Shown piece by piece: positions 55,277 to 63,979 of a DNA stretch of 64,000 bases. A model generated the notes under the pieces. That model was not told the DNA's origin. It saw only the letters and a program-made list of their open reading frames with translations, and ran no database searches. Location of the stretch: assembly GCA_003142095.1 (NCBI GenBank), contig PLON01000044.1, positions 34,369-98,368 of the forward strand, read 5' to 3'. Numbering within the stretch: the stretch's first letter is position 1; each line of letters starts with the position of its first letter. Source of the stretch: Acidimicrobiaceae bacterium (GTDB taxonomy: Bacteria > Actinomycetota > Acidimicrobiia > Acidimicrobiales > RAAP-2). The position numbers and the translations under genes are program-made.

Positions 55277-56089
55277 TTGGGCTCGTCACACCAACGGGTG
55301 CGTCGACTGCGACGTCTCGTGCAAAAGCGTTCACTTCGCTGGAGTGAAGGCGTCTGCGTCCTCGAGGGACCTGATCTCGTGGCGAGTGCCCTCGCCTCGG
55401 GCATCGAGTTTGAAGCGATCTACGTCGATCAGACCCACACGTCGCACGACACATCCGGTGAACTCTACGAACTCGCGGCCCGTCACGGAGTTCGGGTCTT
55501 TACCCTCGCGCCCGGCGTCCTCGAGCGCGTGGCCGACGCCACGACGCCCCAGCCCGTCCTCGCGGCCGTGCGCATTCCCGTCACGGAAGTGGGCGCGATC
55601 GCTTGTGAGGGGCTCATTGTGGCGCTTCACGACGTACGCGATCCCGGCAACGCCGGGACCTTGATTCGCTCCGCCGACGCCGCTGGGGCGACGGCCGTTA
55701 TCTTCACGGGACACTCGGTGGATCCCTTCAACCCCAAAACGCTGCGGGCGACAGCGGGGTCGATCTTTCATCTCCCCATCGCCGTGAGCGAACTCGACGT
55801 CGCGCTCAACTCGTTTGCGTCACGTGGCGCCGCGACCTTCGCGACCGTCGTACGCGGGGGAGTGGATCACCGCGAAGTCGACTATTCCCGAGCGACCGTG
55901 GTGGTCATCGGAAATGAAGCCGAAGGGCTCGACGAGGCGGCCATTGCGCTCTGCGACGGAGCCATCTCGATTCAGATGGCCGGATCGAGCGAATCGCTCA
56001 ACGCGGGAGTGGCCGGTTCGCTGATCGCCTTCGAAGCGATGTGGCGCCGCCAAGGCACGACCTCGAGGCCGCCAACCCCTAGCCTTTAG
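55277..56089 (+). CDS. TrmH/SpoU-family RNA 2'-O-methyltransferase
   Basis: SAM-dependent RNA methyltransferase of the SPOUT class, 270 residues. The N-terminal substrate-binding domain has RVRRLRRLVQKRSLRWSEG and VLEGPDLVASAL. The knotted C-terminal domain has the three motifs HDVRDPGNAGTLIRSADAAG, VVVIGNEAEGL and SESLNAGVAGSLIAFEA. The target nucleotide is unknown; related actinobacterial genes beside rplT are annotated as 23S rRNA methyltransferases. The TTG start is uncertain; no SD is seen, and the frame is open only six codons further upstream. Confidence 0.92.
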   Translation: MGSSHQRVRRLRRLVQKRSLRWSEGVCVLEGPDLVASALASGIEFEAIYVDQTHTSHDTSGELYELAARHGVRVFTLAPGVLERVADATTPQPVLAAVRIPVTEVGAIACEGLIVALHDVRDPGNAGTLIRSADAAGATAVIFTGHSVDPFNPKTLRATAGSIFHLPIAVSELDVALNSFASRGAATFATVVRGGVDHREVDYSRATVVVIGNEAEGLDEAAIALCDGAISIQMAGSSESLNAGVAGSLIAFEAMWRRQGTTSRPPTPSL

Positions 56090-56094
56090 ACGTC

Positions 56095-57168
56095 ATGTCA
56101 CCATCGCCCCTTGCTCAGTTGGACCAACAGACGGCCGAACTGCTGTCGACGATCGACGCTCTGACGAGCCTCGATGCCCTGCGCGACGTCGAAGCGACAC
56201 TGACCGGCAAGCGGTCGGTCCTGGCGGCACTGCAGAAGTCCCTCGGTTCACTCGAGCCCGACGAGCGTCGAGCCGCAGGCGCCGAGCTGCAGGAGGCCCG
56301 TCGTGTGGTCACGGCCGCCTTCGATGAACGTCGTCGACTGCTCGAGCGAGACGCCCGCCTCGAATCTCTCGAGAGCGATCGACTCGATCTGGGTGACGTC
56401 GTCACACCCGACGTCGTGCGGCCGCTCGCGCCAGGTCATCCGAGTCTTGTTGCGATTACTCAACGTGAACTCGAGGACGTGTTTGTGGCGATGGGGTTCA
56501 CCGTCGCCGACGGGCCGGAAGTCGAGACCGACTGGTACAACTTCGAGGCCCTGAACATTCCTCCGGCTCACCCCGCGCGCGGCATGTGGGACACCTTTTA
56601 CGTTGACCTCGGCGAACCCGAAACTGTGGTGCTACGTACCCACACCTCGCCGTCGCAGATCCACCTCATGGAAGAGGCCGTTGCGAAGGGGACCTTGCCA
56701 ATTCACGCGGTCATGCCGGGCCGGTGTTTCCGTCGCGACACTCCCGACGCGAGCCACCTCTACGCCTTTCATCAAATAGAGGGCCTGGTCGTGGACCGTG
56801 GGATCACCTTCGGCGATCTCGCGGGCACCATCGAGACATTCACCCGGGCCTACTTCGGCCCGGACATCACCTCGCGACTACGCCCGGGATATTTTCCTTT
56901 CACCGAACCGTCGGCGGAGTTCGAAGTCACGTGCACGATCTGTCGTGGTGAAGGATGTCGAACCTGTTCGTTCACGGGCTGGATTGAGCTCGGAGGGTGC
57001 GGCGTGTTGGACCCCGCCGTCTTTGACGCCGTCGGAATTGATAGCACGCAGTGGAGCGGCTTCGCCTTTGGTTTCGGCGTCGACCGCTGTGGTCAGATGC
57101 GCCATCAGCTGACCGACATGCGCGCCCTCACCGAAAACGACACGCGCTTTTTGGAGCAGCTCTCGTGA
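56095..57168 (+). CDS. pheS: Phenylalanyl-tRNA synthetase alpha chain
   Basis: Catalytic subunit of the alpha2-beta2 PheRS. The 357-residue protein has the N-terminal coiled-coil that binds tRNA-Phe (about 1-90), then class II motif 2 (TSPSQIHLMEEA and MPGRCFRRDTPDASH) and the motif 3 segment GFAFGFGVDRCGQMRH. The strip TEPSAEFEVTCTICRGEGC with the cysteines CxxC and CRTC is usual. TAGCCT lies 9 bases before the ATG, wider than the leaderless spacing elsewhere. It overlaps pheT by 4 bases. Confidence 0.97.
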   Translation: MSPSPLAQLDQQTAELLSTIDALTSLDALRDVEATLTGKRSVLAALQKSLGSLEPDERRAAGAELQEARRVVTAAFDERRRLLERDARLESLESDRLDLGDVVTPDVVRPLAPGHPSLVAITQRELEDVFVAMGFTVADGPEVETDWYNFEALNIPPAHPARGMWDTFYVDLGEPETVVLRTHTSPSQIHLMEEAVAKGTLPIHAVMPGRCFRRDTPDASHLYAFHQIEGLVVDRGITFGDLAGTIETFTRAYFGPDITSRLRPGYFPFTEPSAEFEVTCTICRGEGCRTCSFTGWIELGGCGVLDPAVFDAVGIDSTQWSGFAFGFGVDRCGQMRHQLTDMRALTENDTRFLEQLS

Positions 57169-59636
57169 AGATATCTCTCGCGTGGTTGCGCGAGTTCGTT
57201 GACCTGCCCGAACCAGTCAGTGAACTGCAAGAAATATTGAGCGACCTCGGCTTGGTCGTCGAGGGCACCGAGACTGTCGGCGAGAGTCTCGACGACGTCG
57301 TAGTCGCGCGCGTCGACGAGATTCGCGCCATCAAGGGTGCCGATCGGGTACGCCTGGTGGTCGTCGATGCGGGCGACGGGCCACTCGAGATCGTCTGTGG
57401 CGCCATGAACTTCGAAGTTGGAAACTACGTACCGTTAGCGCCCGTCGGCGCGGTATTGCCCGGCGGCTTCGAGATCGCGGCGCGCACGATGCGCGGAGTG
57501 ACCTCGCACGGCATGCTCTGTTCCTCGCGTGAACTGCGTATGAGTGACGACCACCAGGGTCTCATGATTCTCGACGACCTCATTGAGCCACACGTGGGCG
57601 AACGACTCCTTGACGCTCTCGCCTTGACGCCCGACGTGATCTTCGATATCTCAGTCGAGGGCAATCGCCCCGACGCCTGGTCGATCGAGGGCGTGGCGCG
57701 CGACCTCGCGGTGCGTCTTCGCCGGCCACTTCGCGGGCCGGTCCTCGCGTCCCCCAACGTCACCGAGACGAGCGACTCCTTCGCGAAGGCCGGCATCGAC
57801 GATCCGGAGTCGTGCGGTCGTCTGACAGTCTCGGTCCTGCGTAACGTACGCGTCGCGCTGTCGCCATCGTGGGTCGCTCAGCGCCTGCAACACGCTGGCA
57901 TGCGCCCCATCTCGAACGTGGTGGACGCGTCCAACTTCGTGATGCTCGAACTCGGTCAACCGACTCACCCGTACGACGCGGCGTCCGTGGCGGGTCACAC
58001 AATTCGGGTTAGACGCGCCCGACCGGGCGAGACGCTCACGACGCTTGACGGCGTCGAGAGAGTGTTGGCCACGCCCGGACGCGGACTCGGCGACACGGGT
58101 GAAGACTGCGTAATTGTCGACGGCGACGACCAGATTCTTGGACTCGCGGGCGTCATGGGCGGGGCCTCGAGCGGGACCAGTGACGAGACGAGTGACGTGT
58201 TGCTCGAAGCTGCGTTCTTTGACCCCATGACTATTGCGCGGTCGTCCAAGCGTCACGGACTGCGTAGCGAAGCGTCACATCGTTTCGAACGCGGCGTCGA
58301 TCCCGAGCTCGGACTTCGCGCGGCTGCGCGCTTCGTGGCCGTGCTTCAAGAGAGCGTTCCCGAATTGGAGTGGCTGGCGGCACCGCTCGACGTGCGTGGT
58401 GACGTGCCGGTACCGCCGACTCTCACCCTCGACGACGACGACTTGAAGGGTCTTCTCGGGATCACCATCGACCGCGACGACTTGACGTCAATTCTTTCGG
58501 GCATGGACTTTACGGTGAGCGAACGAGACGGTGGCTTGGAAGTAACGGCGCCGAGCCGTCGACTCGATATTCGCTCAGGCCACCTGGGCCGAGCGGACGT
58601 GATTGAAGAGATCGCGCGGATTTACAGCTACCGGCGAATCCCGCGCCACAATCCCGCCTGGCCCGAGGTGGGCGGACTGACGGAGCGCCAAATGCTTCGT
58701 CGTCACCTACGCGACGTCATTGTTGACGCCGGCGCATTCGAAGCGTGGACGCCATCGCTCGGCAGCGACGCGGATTTCGATTTGCTCTATCCCGGTCGCG
58801 AGCGCGTTCGAATTACGAACCCACTTTCATCCGACGAGTCGGTGCTGCGCGCCACGATGATCACCGGTCTGGTCCGAGCGTGGGCCCGGAATTTCGAGCG
58901 TGGTACGGGCGACGTCGTGATGGCCGAGTTTGGCGTGGTCTTCGAGCACCCCAGTGAGACGTCTGCACCGCACGTTGCACGCGGTGGGGTGGGGGGCGCG
59001 CTGACCTTGAACCTGCCGCGTGAGAACGAACGTCTAACCGTGATACTGGGTCGACCCGACGACGACGCGCGCAGCGCCGTTGCGCTCTGGCGACTACTCG
59101 AGGGCCGTCTTGGTCTCGACGACGTCGTCGTTCGCGCGAGCGAGGCGCCCGCGGGCCTACACCCCACGCGCACCGGCACACTCGTCGATCGCGCGAGCGG
59201 CCGGACTCTTGGGTTCGTCGGCGAAGTGGACGGTGAACTCGTCGGCGCCATCACCACCGTGCCCGGGGTTCGTCGCCTGGGGCTTCTCGACATTGACCTC
59301 GACGCTGTGGCCGATCCTGACGTCGCAATTCGCCGTTCGCCACTTGTGCGAGTTCCGGGTCGCTTTCCAAGCGCCGTCATTGACCTCGCGTTTGTGACGC
59401 CACGTACGGTGCACGCCGCGGACCTGGAGTTCGCCCTTCGTGGCGCGAGCGACCTCATCGAATCGGTCGAACTCTTTGACGTCTACGAAGGACCCGGTCT
59501 CAGCGAAGGGTCGCGCTCGCTCGCGTACAACGTCCGGTTCAGCTCGAGCGAGCGCACGTTGAGCGACCAAGAGATCTCCGAGGCTCGCGCGGCGCTGATC
59601 GCCGCGGCGTCATCGCTCGGCGCGCAGCTGCGCTAG
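57165..59636 (+). CDS. pheT: Phenylalanyl-tRNA synthetase beta chain
   Basis: The 823-residue partner subunit providing tRNA binding and editing. It starts KISLAWLREFVDLPEPVSEL, then the EMAP-like tRNA-binding domain (about 45-150), the B3/B4 editing region near RPISNVVDASNFVMLELGQP and DGVERVLATPGRG, the B5 domain, a catalytic-like core and the C-terminal ferredoxin-fold anticodon-binding domain (about 730-823). GTG start overlapping pheS by 4 bases. Length is normal for bacteria. Confidence 0.96.
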   Translation: MKISLAWLREFVDLPEPVSELQEILSDLGLVVEGTETVGESLDDVVVARVDEIRAIKGADRVRLVVVDAGDGPLEIVCGAMNFEVGNYVPLAPVGAVLPGGFEIAARTMRGVTSHGMLCSSRELRMSDDHQGLMILDDLIEPHVGERLLDALALTPDVIFDISVEGNRPDAWSIEGVARDLAVRLRRPLRGPVLASPNVTETSDSFAKAGIDDPESCGRLTVSVLRNVRVALSPSWVAQRLQHAGMRPISNVVDASNFVMLELGQPTHPYDAASVAGHTIRVRRARPGETLTTLDGVERVLATPGRGLGDTGEDCVIVDGDDQILGLAGVMGGASSGTSDETSDVLLEAAFFDPMTIARSSKRHGLRSEASHRFERGVDPELGLRAAARFVAVLQESVPELEWLAAPLDVRGDVPVPPTLTLDDDDLKGLLGITIDRDDLTSILSGMDFTVSERDGGLEVTAPSRRLDIRSGHLGRADVIEEIARIYSYRRIPRHNPAWPEVGGLTERQMLRRHLRDVIVDAGAFEAWTPSLGSDADFDLLYPGRERVRITNPLSSDESVLRATMITGLVRAWARNFERGTGDVVMAEFGVVFEHPSETSAPHVARGGVGGALTLNLPRENERLTVILGRPDDDARSAVALWRLLEGRLGLDDVVVRASEAPAGLHPTRTGTLVDRASGRTLGFVGEVDGELVGAITTVPGVRRLGLLDIDLDAVADPDVAIRRSPLVRVPGRFPSAVIDLAFVTPRTVHAADLEFALRGASDLIESVELFDVYEGPGLSEGSRSLAYNVRFSSSERTLSDQEISEARAALIAAASSLGAQLR

Positions 59637-59642
59637 GTACGC

Positions 59643-60347
59643 GTGCCCGAGTTCGTCCCGCTCACCAACGAGGGTCGTCGCTATAACTCGGAGTACCTGA
59701 TACGACTCGGCGACGCGGACGAAAAGGGTCTGTTGCGCGTGGACGGGGCGGCCCGTTTTCTCCAAGACGTGGCGAGCGACGACTGGACTGACACGGGCAT
59801 CATCACAAGTGACACCTGGGTCGTACGAAGAACGCGACTCCGCCTCGTTGAAGGAGCGCGCTGGCCGCAGTATCTCGACCGCGTGACGCTGACGACCTGG
59901 TGCGGGGGAGTCGGAGCGGCGTGGGCCGAACGGCGGACCAACTTTGATCTTGACGGAGAGACCTCGCTCGAAGCGGAGGGCCTCTGGGTACCGGTCAACC
60001 CGAATGGGAATCCGGTGCGAGTGCGCGACAGCTTTTTTGACATCTACGGCACGGCGGCCAAAGCGAGGAAAGTTTCGGGTCGTGTCGAGACGCCGCCCGT
60101 TGCTGAGGGCGCGACGTCTCGTCCCTGGCCGCTACGCGTCGCTGACATCGACCTGATCGGCCACGTCAATAATGCCGCCGTCTGGCAGGCACTCAGCGAG
60201 GTCGTTCGCTCTCCGGTGCGCTTCGTGAGCGTGACCCATCATCAGTCCATTGAACGTGACGACGAGGTCGTCCTCGCGAGCGTGCCAGGGTCGCTGTGGC
60301 TGGTGGTGGAGGGCGTCGTTAAGGTCTCGGCGACGTACGAGAGTTAG
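59643..60347 (+). CDS. Acyl-ACP thioesterase-like protein
   Basis: Two tandem hotdog domains in 234 residues, resembling the FatA/FatB-type acyl-ACP thioesterase family. The first contains DADEKGLLRVDGAARFLQDVASDDW and WVVRRTRLRLVEG. The second contains RVADIDLIGHVNNAAVWQALSE, in which D and HVNN are the family hallmarks. It would release free fatty acids from acyl carrier protein, or act on a related thioester. It starts with GTG 6 bases after pheT and shares a 4-base stop overlap with the convergent transporter gene. Confidence 0.82.
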   Translation: MPEFVPLTNEGRRYNSEYLIRLGDADEKGLLRVDGAARFLQDVASDDWTDTGIITSDTWVVRRTRLRLVEGARWPQYLDRVTLTTWCGGVGAAWAERRTNFDLDGETSLEAEGLWVPVNPNGNPVRVRDSFFDIYGTAAKARKVSGRVETPPVAEGATSRPWPLRVADIDLIGHVNNAAVWQALSEVVRSPVRFVSVTHHQSIERDDEVVLASVPGSLWLVVEGVVKVSATYES

Positions 60348-61207
60348 AGGAGCGCCGGCTTCGGTCGGCTCGTCGCAATGACGCAGCCGATGATCACGAG
60401 CGGGAAACCGACGACGATCCCGCCGGTGAGGGGTTCGTGCAGCCCGGTGATACCGAGTACCACGGCAATTGCCGTATTGAAGTAGGTCACCACCACCGCA
60501 CGAGTCGATCCGACTTCTTTGATGAGCTCGAAGAAGGTGAGGAACGCTCCGGCGGTGCAGACGACCGACAGGACGGCGACGCAGCTCCACGTCTCGCCAG
60601 AGGTGTGCGCCGGCCAGTGCGTCAGCGCCCAAGGCGTCCAGGCGAGGGCCACGATCGAGGTAGCGCCGAAGACGATGGTCGGGCCCGCGACGTGGTTCAG
60701 TTTTGTCGCGAGGATGATCGGCCCGAGCGTGTAGCCCACGCAGACGAGCATCATCATCGCGATCCACGTCAAGGTGCCTCCACCCAGGTCGAGTCCGACG
60801 AGAAAGGCGACGCCCAGCGCGCCAACGCCGAGACCGACGTACCGGCGAGGATCAATGCGGTCCTCGGTGCGTCGAATTCGCTGGGCGACGACGGACAAGA
60901 GCGGGACGGCGCAGATGAGCAGGCTGGTCAGAGAGCTCGTGATGTGTTGTTCCGCGGTTGCCATGAGAAACCACGGCGCACCGAACTCAACGACACCGAA
61001 GACCGCGATCCACTTGAGGTTGCGCATGAGCGCGGGCCACTGGCGATGCGAAGTGACGACCGGTGCGAGCAGTAGTGCCGCGGGGGCCGTGCGCAGCCAG
61101 ACGAGCAGGCCCGGATCTACCTGGCGGACCGCGACGCGAATCAACAGGTAGGGCAGTCCCCAAATAACGGCCATCATTAAAAAGAGGACCCACCCGCGCT
61201 TCGACAC
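60344..61207 (-). CDS. EamA/DMT-family membrane transporter
   Basis: A transporter of 287 residues with ten hydrophobic helices, formed by two five-helix EamA repeats. N-terminal features are VLFLMMAVIWGLPYLLIRVA and RTAPAALLLAPV. The second half has VGYTLGPIILATKLN, FLTFFELIKEVGSTRAVVVTY and GITGLHEPLTGGIVVGFPLVI. Substrates are typically metabolites or amino acids; this one is unknown. An upstream ATG at 61261 is possible, but GTG at 61207 is chosen because TACACT ends 6 bases before it and the protein then begins at helix 1. Divergent from argC. Confidence 0.88.
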   Translation of the reverse strand: MSKRGWVLFLMMAVIWGLPYLLIRVAVRQVDPGLLVWLRTAPAALLLAPVVTSHRQWPALMRNLKWIAVFGVVEFGAPWFLMATAEQHITSSLTSLLICAVPLLSVVAQRIRRTEDRIDPRRYVGLGVGALGVAFLVGLDLGGGTLTWIAMMMLVCVGYTLGPIILATKLNHVAGPTIVFGATSIVALAWTPWALTHWPAHTSGETWSCVAVLSVVCTAGAFLTFFELIKEVGSTRAVVVTYFNTAIAVVLGITGLHEPLTGGIVVGFPLVIIGCVIATSRPKPALL

Positions 61208-61213
61208 GGAGAA

Positions 61214-61219
61214 AGTGTA
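61214..61219 (-). promoter_or_regulatory. -10 element of leaderless promoter for the EamA gene
   Basis: On the minus strand TACACT ends 6 bases before the GTG at 61207. It shares a 65-base region with the divergent argC promoter. Confidence 0.6.
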
Positions 61220-61260
61220 TACAGATTCACAAATTTTGAACTTTTGCTCCTGTTTATGCA

Positions 61261-61266
61261 TAAAAT
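61261..61266 (+). promoter_or_regulatory. -10 element of leaderless argC promoter
   Basis: TAAAAT ends 6 bases before the argC ATG at 61273. The surrounding AT-rich stretch (about 61214-61275) contrasts with the GC-rich genome and could also hold ArgR sites, given the probable argR downstream. Confidence 0.6.
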
Positions 61267-61272
61267 GTCATT

Positions 61273-62286
61273 ATGCAAATTGGGGTTATGGGAGCGACCG
61301 GCTACGCCGGAAGTGAAGTGCTGCGCCTTTGCAGCTCTCACCCCGACCTAAAGGTGCTGGTCGCAACAGGTGCGTCGAGCGCCGGGCGACGGTTGGGTGA
61401 ACACGTTCCCTCCCTCGCGGGCGCCTACCCCGACTTAGTGGTTAGCGACTCCTCAGCGGTCTTAGAGGCCGCTTTAGACGTTGTTTTCCTGGCGCTTCCG
61501 CATGGTGAAAGCCAGTCGTTCGTCCCGGAACTACTCCGGCGCGGCACCCAGGTCGTCGATCTGGGTGCGGACTACCGGCTGAAGAATCCCGAGGACTATC
61601 CGACCTGGTATGGCCATAGTCACACGTCGAGCGAACTCCTCACGCAGTCGGTCTACGGCCTCGTGGAACGACATCGCGATGGACTGCAAGGCGCGCGGCT
61701 CATTGCGGTGCCGGGGTGTTTCCCGACGGCGGGCGCGTTAGCGCTCGGGCCGTTTATTGACGCGGGTCTCATCGAACGTAGCGGCATTGTTGTGAACGCT
61801 CTGAGCGGCGCCTCGGGAGCGGGCCGGGCCACGGCCGACCGTCTGCAGTTTTCGCGTCTCGTCGGCAACGCCGAAGCGTACGGTCTGTTGACACATCGCC
61901 ACACCCCCGAAATGCAACAAGAACTCGGCGCGACGTTGCTCTTCACGCCGCACCTGGTGCCGGTGGCGCGCGGCATGCTGGTCACGGCTTACGGGCGCAT
62001 CACTTCTTCGATTTCGAGTGATGAAGCACTCGCGCTGTTGCGCTCGACTTACGCCCGCGACCCTTTTGTCGTCGTGACCGACGAACCGCCGACGCTGAAA
62101 GATCCCCTCGGCAGCAACCTCTGTTTCGTGAGTGCCCGGGTCGATGAGCGAACCGGTTGGCTGATCGCGATGAGCTCGATCGACAATCTCGGCAAGGGTG
62201 CCGCCGGTCAGGCCATCCAGGCCTGGAACGTCTCGACCGGACGCGACGAAACGCTCGGGCTCAGTCTCGCGGGGGTGAATCCGTGA
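61273..62286 (+). CDS. argC: N-acetyl-gamma-glutamyl-phosphate reductase
   Basis: NADPH-dependent third step of arginine synthesis. The 337-residue protein has the Rossmann GVMGATGYAGSEVLRL, VFLALPHGESQ, the catalytic Cys in AVPGCFPTAGALALGP and the segment ALSGASGAGR. The final helix region IDNLGKGAAGQAIQAWNV is also diagnostic. It leads the operon argC-argB-argF-(argR). Length and start are normal; the ATG fits the promoter spacing. Overlaps argB by 4 bases. Confidence 0.97.
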   Translation: MQIGVMGATGYAGSEVLRLCSSHPDLKVLVATGASSAGRRLGEHVPSLAGAYPDLVVSDSSAVLEAALDVVFLALPHGESQSFVPELLRRGTQVVDLGADYRLKNPEDYPTWYGHSHTSSELLTQSVYGLVERHRDGLQGARLIAVPGCFPTAGALALGPFIDAGLIERSGIVVNALSGASGAGRATADRLQFSRLVGNAEAYGLLTHRHTPEMQQELGATLLFTPHLVPVARGMLVTAYGRITSSISSDEALALLRSTYARDPFVVVTDEPPTLKDPLGSNLCFVSARVDERTGWLIAMSSIDNLGKGAAGQAIQAWNVSTGRDETLGLSLAGVNP

Positions 62287-63062
62287 GCTACGTCGTCAAA
62301 CTCGGTGGGCACGCGCTCGATTCGCTGTCGCCGACGTCGCCCGTCCTCGTGGCGCTGGCGAGTGATCTCGCCGCTCTGGCACCTGACGTGCTGCTGGTGC
62401 ACGGTGGGGGACCACAGATTCAGACGTTGCTTGAAGAGGTGGGCCAGGTCAGTCGTTTCCACGACGGCCTACGCATCACCGACGAAGCCACCATGGAATA
62501 CGTCGCCATGGGGCTCAGTCAGGTCAACGTTCATCTCGTGGCCGCTCTCGGACGCTCCGGGCTGCGCTGTGCGGGTGTGTCGGGAGTCGACGCTTCAACG
62601 CTTCGCGCGCAGTCGGTTGGAGAACCCTGGGGCCGCATCGGCTCGTCGCCCAAAGTCGATTCCGATTTTGTGATGACCCTGTGGGCCCGGCACGTGGTTC
62701 CCGTCTTGTTGCCCCTCGCCGTTGACGACGACGGTGGGCTCGTGAACTGCAACGCGGACGTCGCGGCCGGTGCTCTCGCTGGTGCGCTCGACGCTGAGGT
62801 GCTCGTTCTCTTGAGCGACGTGGATCAGTTGCGTCGCGACCCCATGGACGAATCAACGGCTCTCGCCACGGTGAGCGGTGACGACGTGCGCGAGATGCTC
62901 GCGAGTGACGCGGTGCGTGAAGGGATGCGCCCCAAGATGACGGCTGCCCTCGACGCCCTCGACGCGGGCGCACGCCGAGTGCTTCTGGCCAACGGCACGC
63001 GACCCCACGCCCTGCGCGATGCGCTGGCCGGGAACATTCCGACGACTGAGGTGCTCGCGTGA
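62283..63062 (+). CDS. argB: N-acetylglutamate kinase
   Basis: Phosphorylates N-acetylglutamate. The 259-residue protein starts at SYVVKLGGHALD, directly at the first core strand, so it lacks the N-terminal helix present in arginine-inhibited kinases and resembles the E. coli-type enzyme. Other features are VLVHGGGPQIQTLLEE, DGLRITDEATMEYV and VNCNADVAAGALAGAL. GTG start overlapping argC by 4 bases. The gene for ArgJ, usually between argC and argB in actinobacteria, is not present. Confidence 0.93.
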   Translation: MSYVVKLGGHALDSLSPTSPVLVALASDLAALAPDVLLVHGGGPQIQTLLEEVGQVSRFHDGLRITDEATMEYVAMGLSQVNVHLVAALGRSGLRCAGVSGVDASTLRAQSVGEPWGRIGSSPKVDSDFVMTLWARHVVPVLLPLAVDDDGGLVNCNADVAAGALAGALDAEVLVLLSDVDQLRRDPMDESTALATVSGDDVREMLASDAVREGMRPKMTAALDALDAGARRVLLANGTRPHALRDALAGNIPTTEVLA

Positions 63063-63979
63063 GTCGATACTTCATCACGATTGAGAAACTTTCGGACGAC
63101 GATTTGGCGTCGATCTTCAAGCTGGCGACCTCACCCTTTGATGACACCACGCTGAGTGGCCAGGGCGTGGCGTTGGTCTTTGAGCGCCCGAGCCTGCGCA
63201 CGCGGGCCTCAAGTTCAGCGGCGGTGCACGAACTCGGGGGCTACGCGACGTTCTTCAGTGATGAAGAGATTGGTCGCGACAGCCGCGAATCAGCCGAGGA
63301 TATTGGGCGCACCATTGCCGAGACGTACGCCATCGCGGCACTGAGGGTGCGCGACCACGCGGTGTTTGCTCGTATGCGGGCGGCGACCAACGAACGTCTG
63401 TCACTCATCAACTTGATGAGCAATGAGGCGCACCCTACCCAGGCGGTAGCGGACGTTCTCACGATCGCCGACGAGTTCGCGAGCGGAGACGTGACGAAAC
63501 TCTCGGGCCTCGAAGTCGCCTACGTGGGTGACGCGACCAACGTGACGCGGTCGCTCGCGGTCGCTCTCTTACGACTCGGTGTCAACGTCACCGTGGGTGC
63601 ACCCGAGGCGTACCAACTGGTCGCCGGTGCTAGTGAAGATCCGTCGCGCGTGTCGGGCCCGGGAACACTTCGCCAGGTCGACGACGCCCGTGACGCGGTG
63701 AAGAACGCCGACGTGGTCTATACCGACGCGTGGGTCTCCATGGGACTCGAAGACGAGACCGCTCGCCGTCGAACTGACCTCGCGCAGTTTCAAGTCAACG
63801 AGGCTCTCATGGTGCTCGCGAAACCCGAAGCGATTCTGCTGCACTGTCTGCCCGCGCATCGCGGAGACGAAATCTCAAACGAAGTACTCGACGGAGCGCA
63901 GTCACGTGTGTGGCGGCAGGTATTTCACCGGCGCTCCTCGATGATGGGCGTACTTCGCTGGATAAAAGGAGAAGTATGA
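63059..63979 (+). CDS. argF: Ornithine carbamoyltransferase (divergent phosphate motif)
   Basis: Converts ornithine and carbamoyl phosphate to citrulline. The 306-residue protein has the carbamoyl-phosphate site in the variant FERPSLRTR (residues 41-49; usually STRTR), then SNEAHPTQAVADVLTI, TDAWVSMGLEDE (ornithine SMG loop) and LLHCLPAHRGDEI with the catalytic Cys. The SMG and HCLPAHRGDE motifs favour ornithine over acetyl- or succinylornithine as substrate, but SLRTR and HPTQ are unusual. GTG start overlapping argB by 4 bases. Confidence 0.9.
   Translation: MSRYFITIEKLSDDDLASIFKLATSPFDDTTLSGQGVALVFERPSLRTRASSSAAVHELGGYATFFSDEEIGRDSRESAEDIGRTIAETYAIAALRVRDHAVFARMRAATNERLSLINLMSNEAHPTQAVADVLTIADEFASGDVTKLSGLEVAYVGDATNVTRSLAVALLRLGVNVTVGAPEAYQLVAGASEDPSRVSGPGTLRQVDDARDAVKNADVVYTDAWVSMGLEDETARRRTDLAQFQVNEALMVLAKPEAILLHCLPAHRGDEISNEVLDGAQSRVWRQVFHRRSSMMGVLRWIKGEV

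Noticed and set aside
56080-56094. Leaderless promoter for pheS
   Set aside because: TAGCCT is 9 bases from the ATG, outside the 6-8 base spacing of the other cases, and pheS may be cotranscribed with the methyltransferase gene; not counted.
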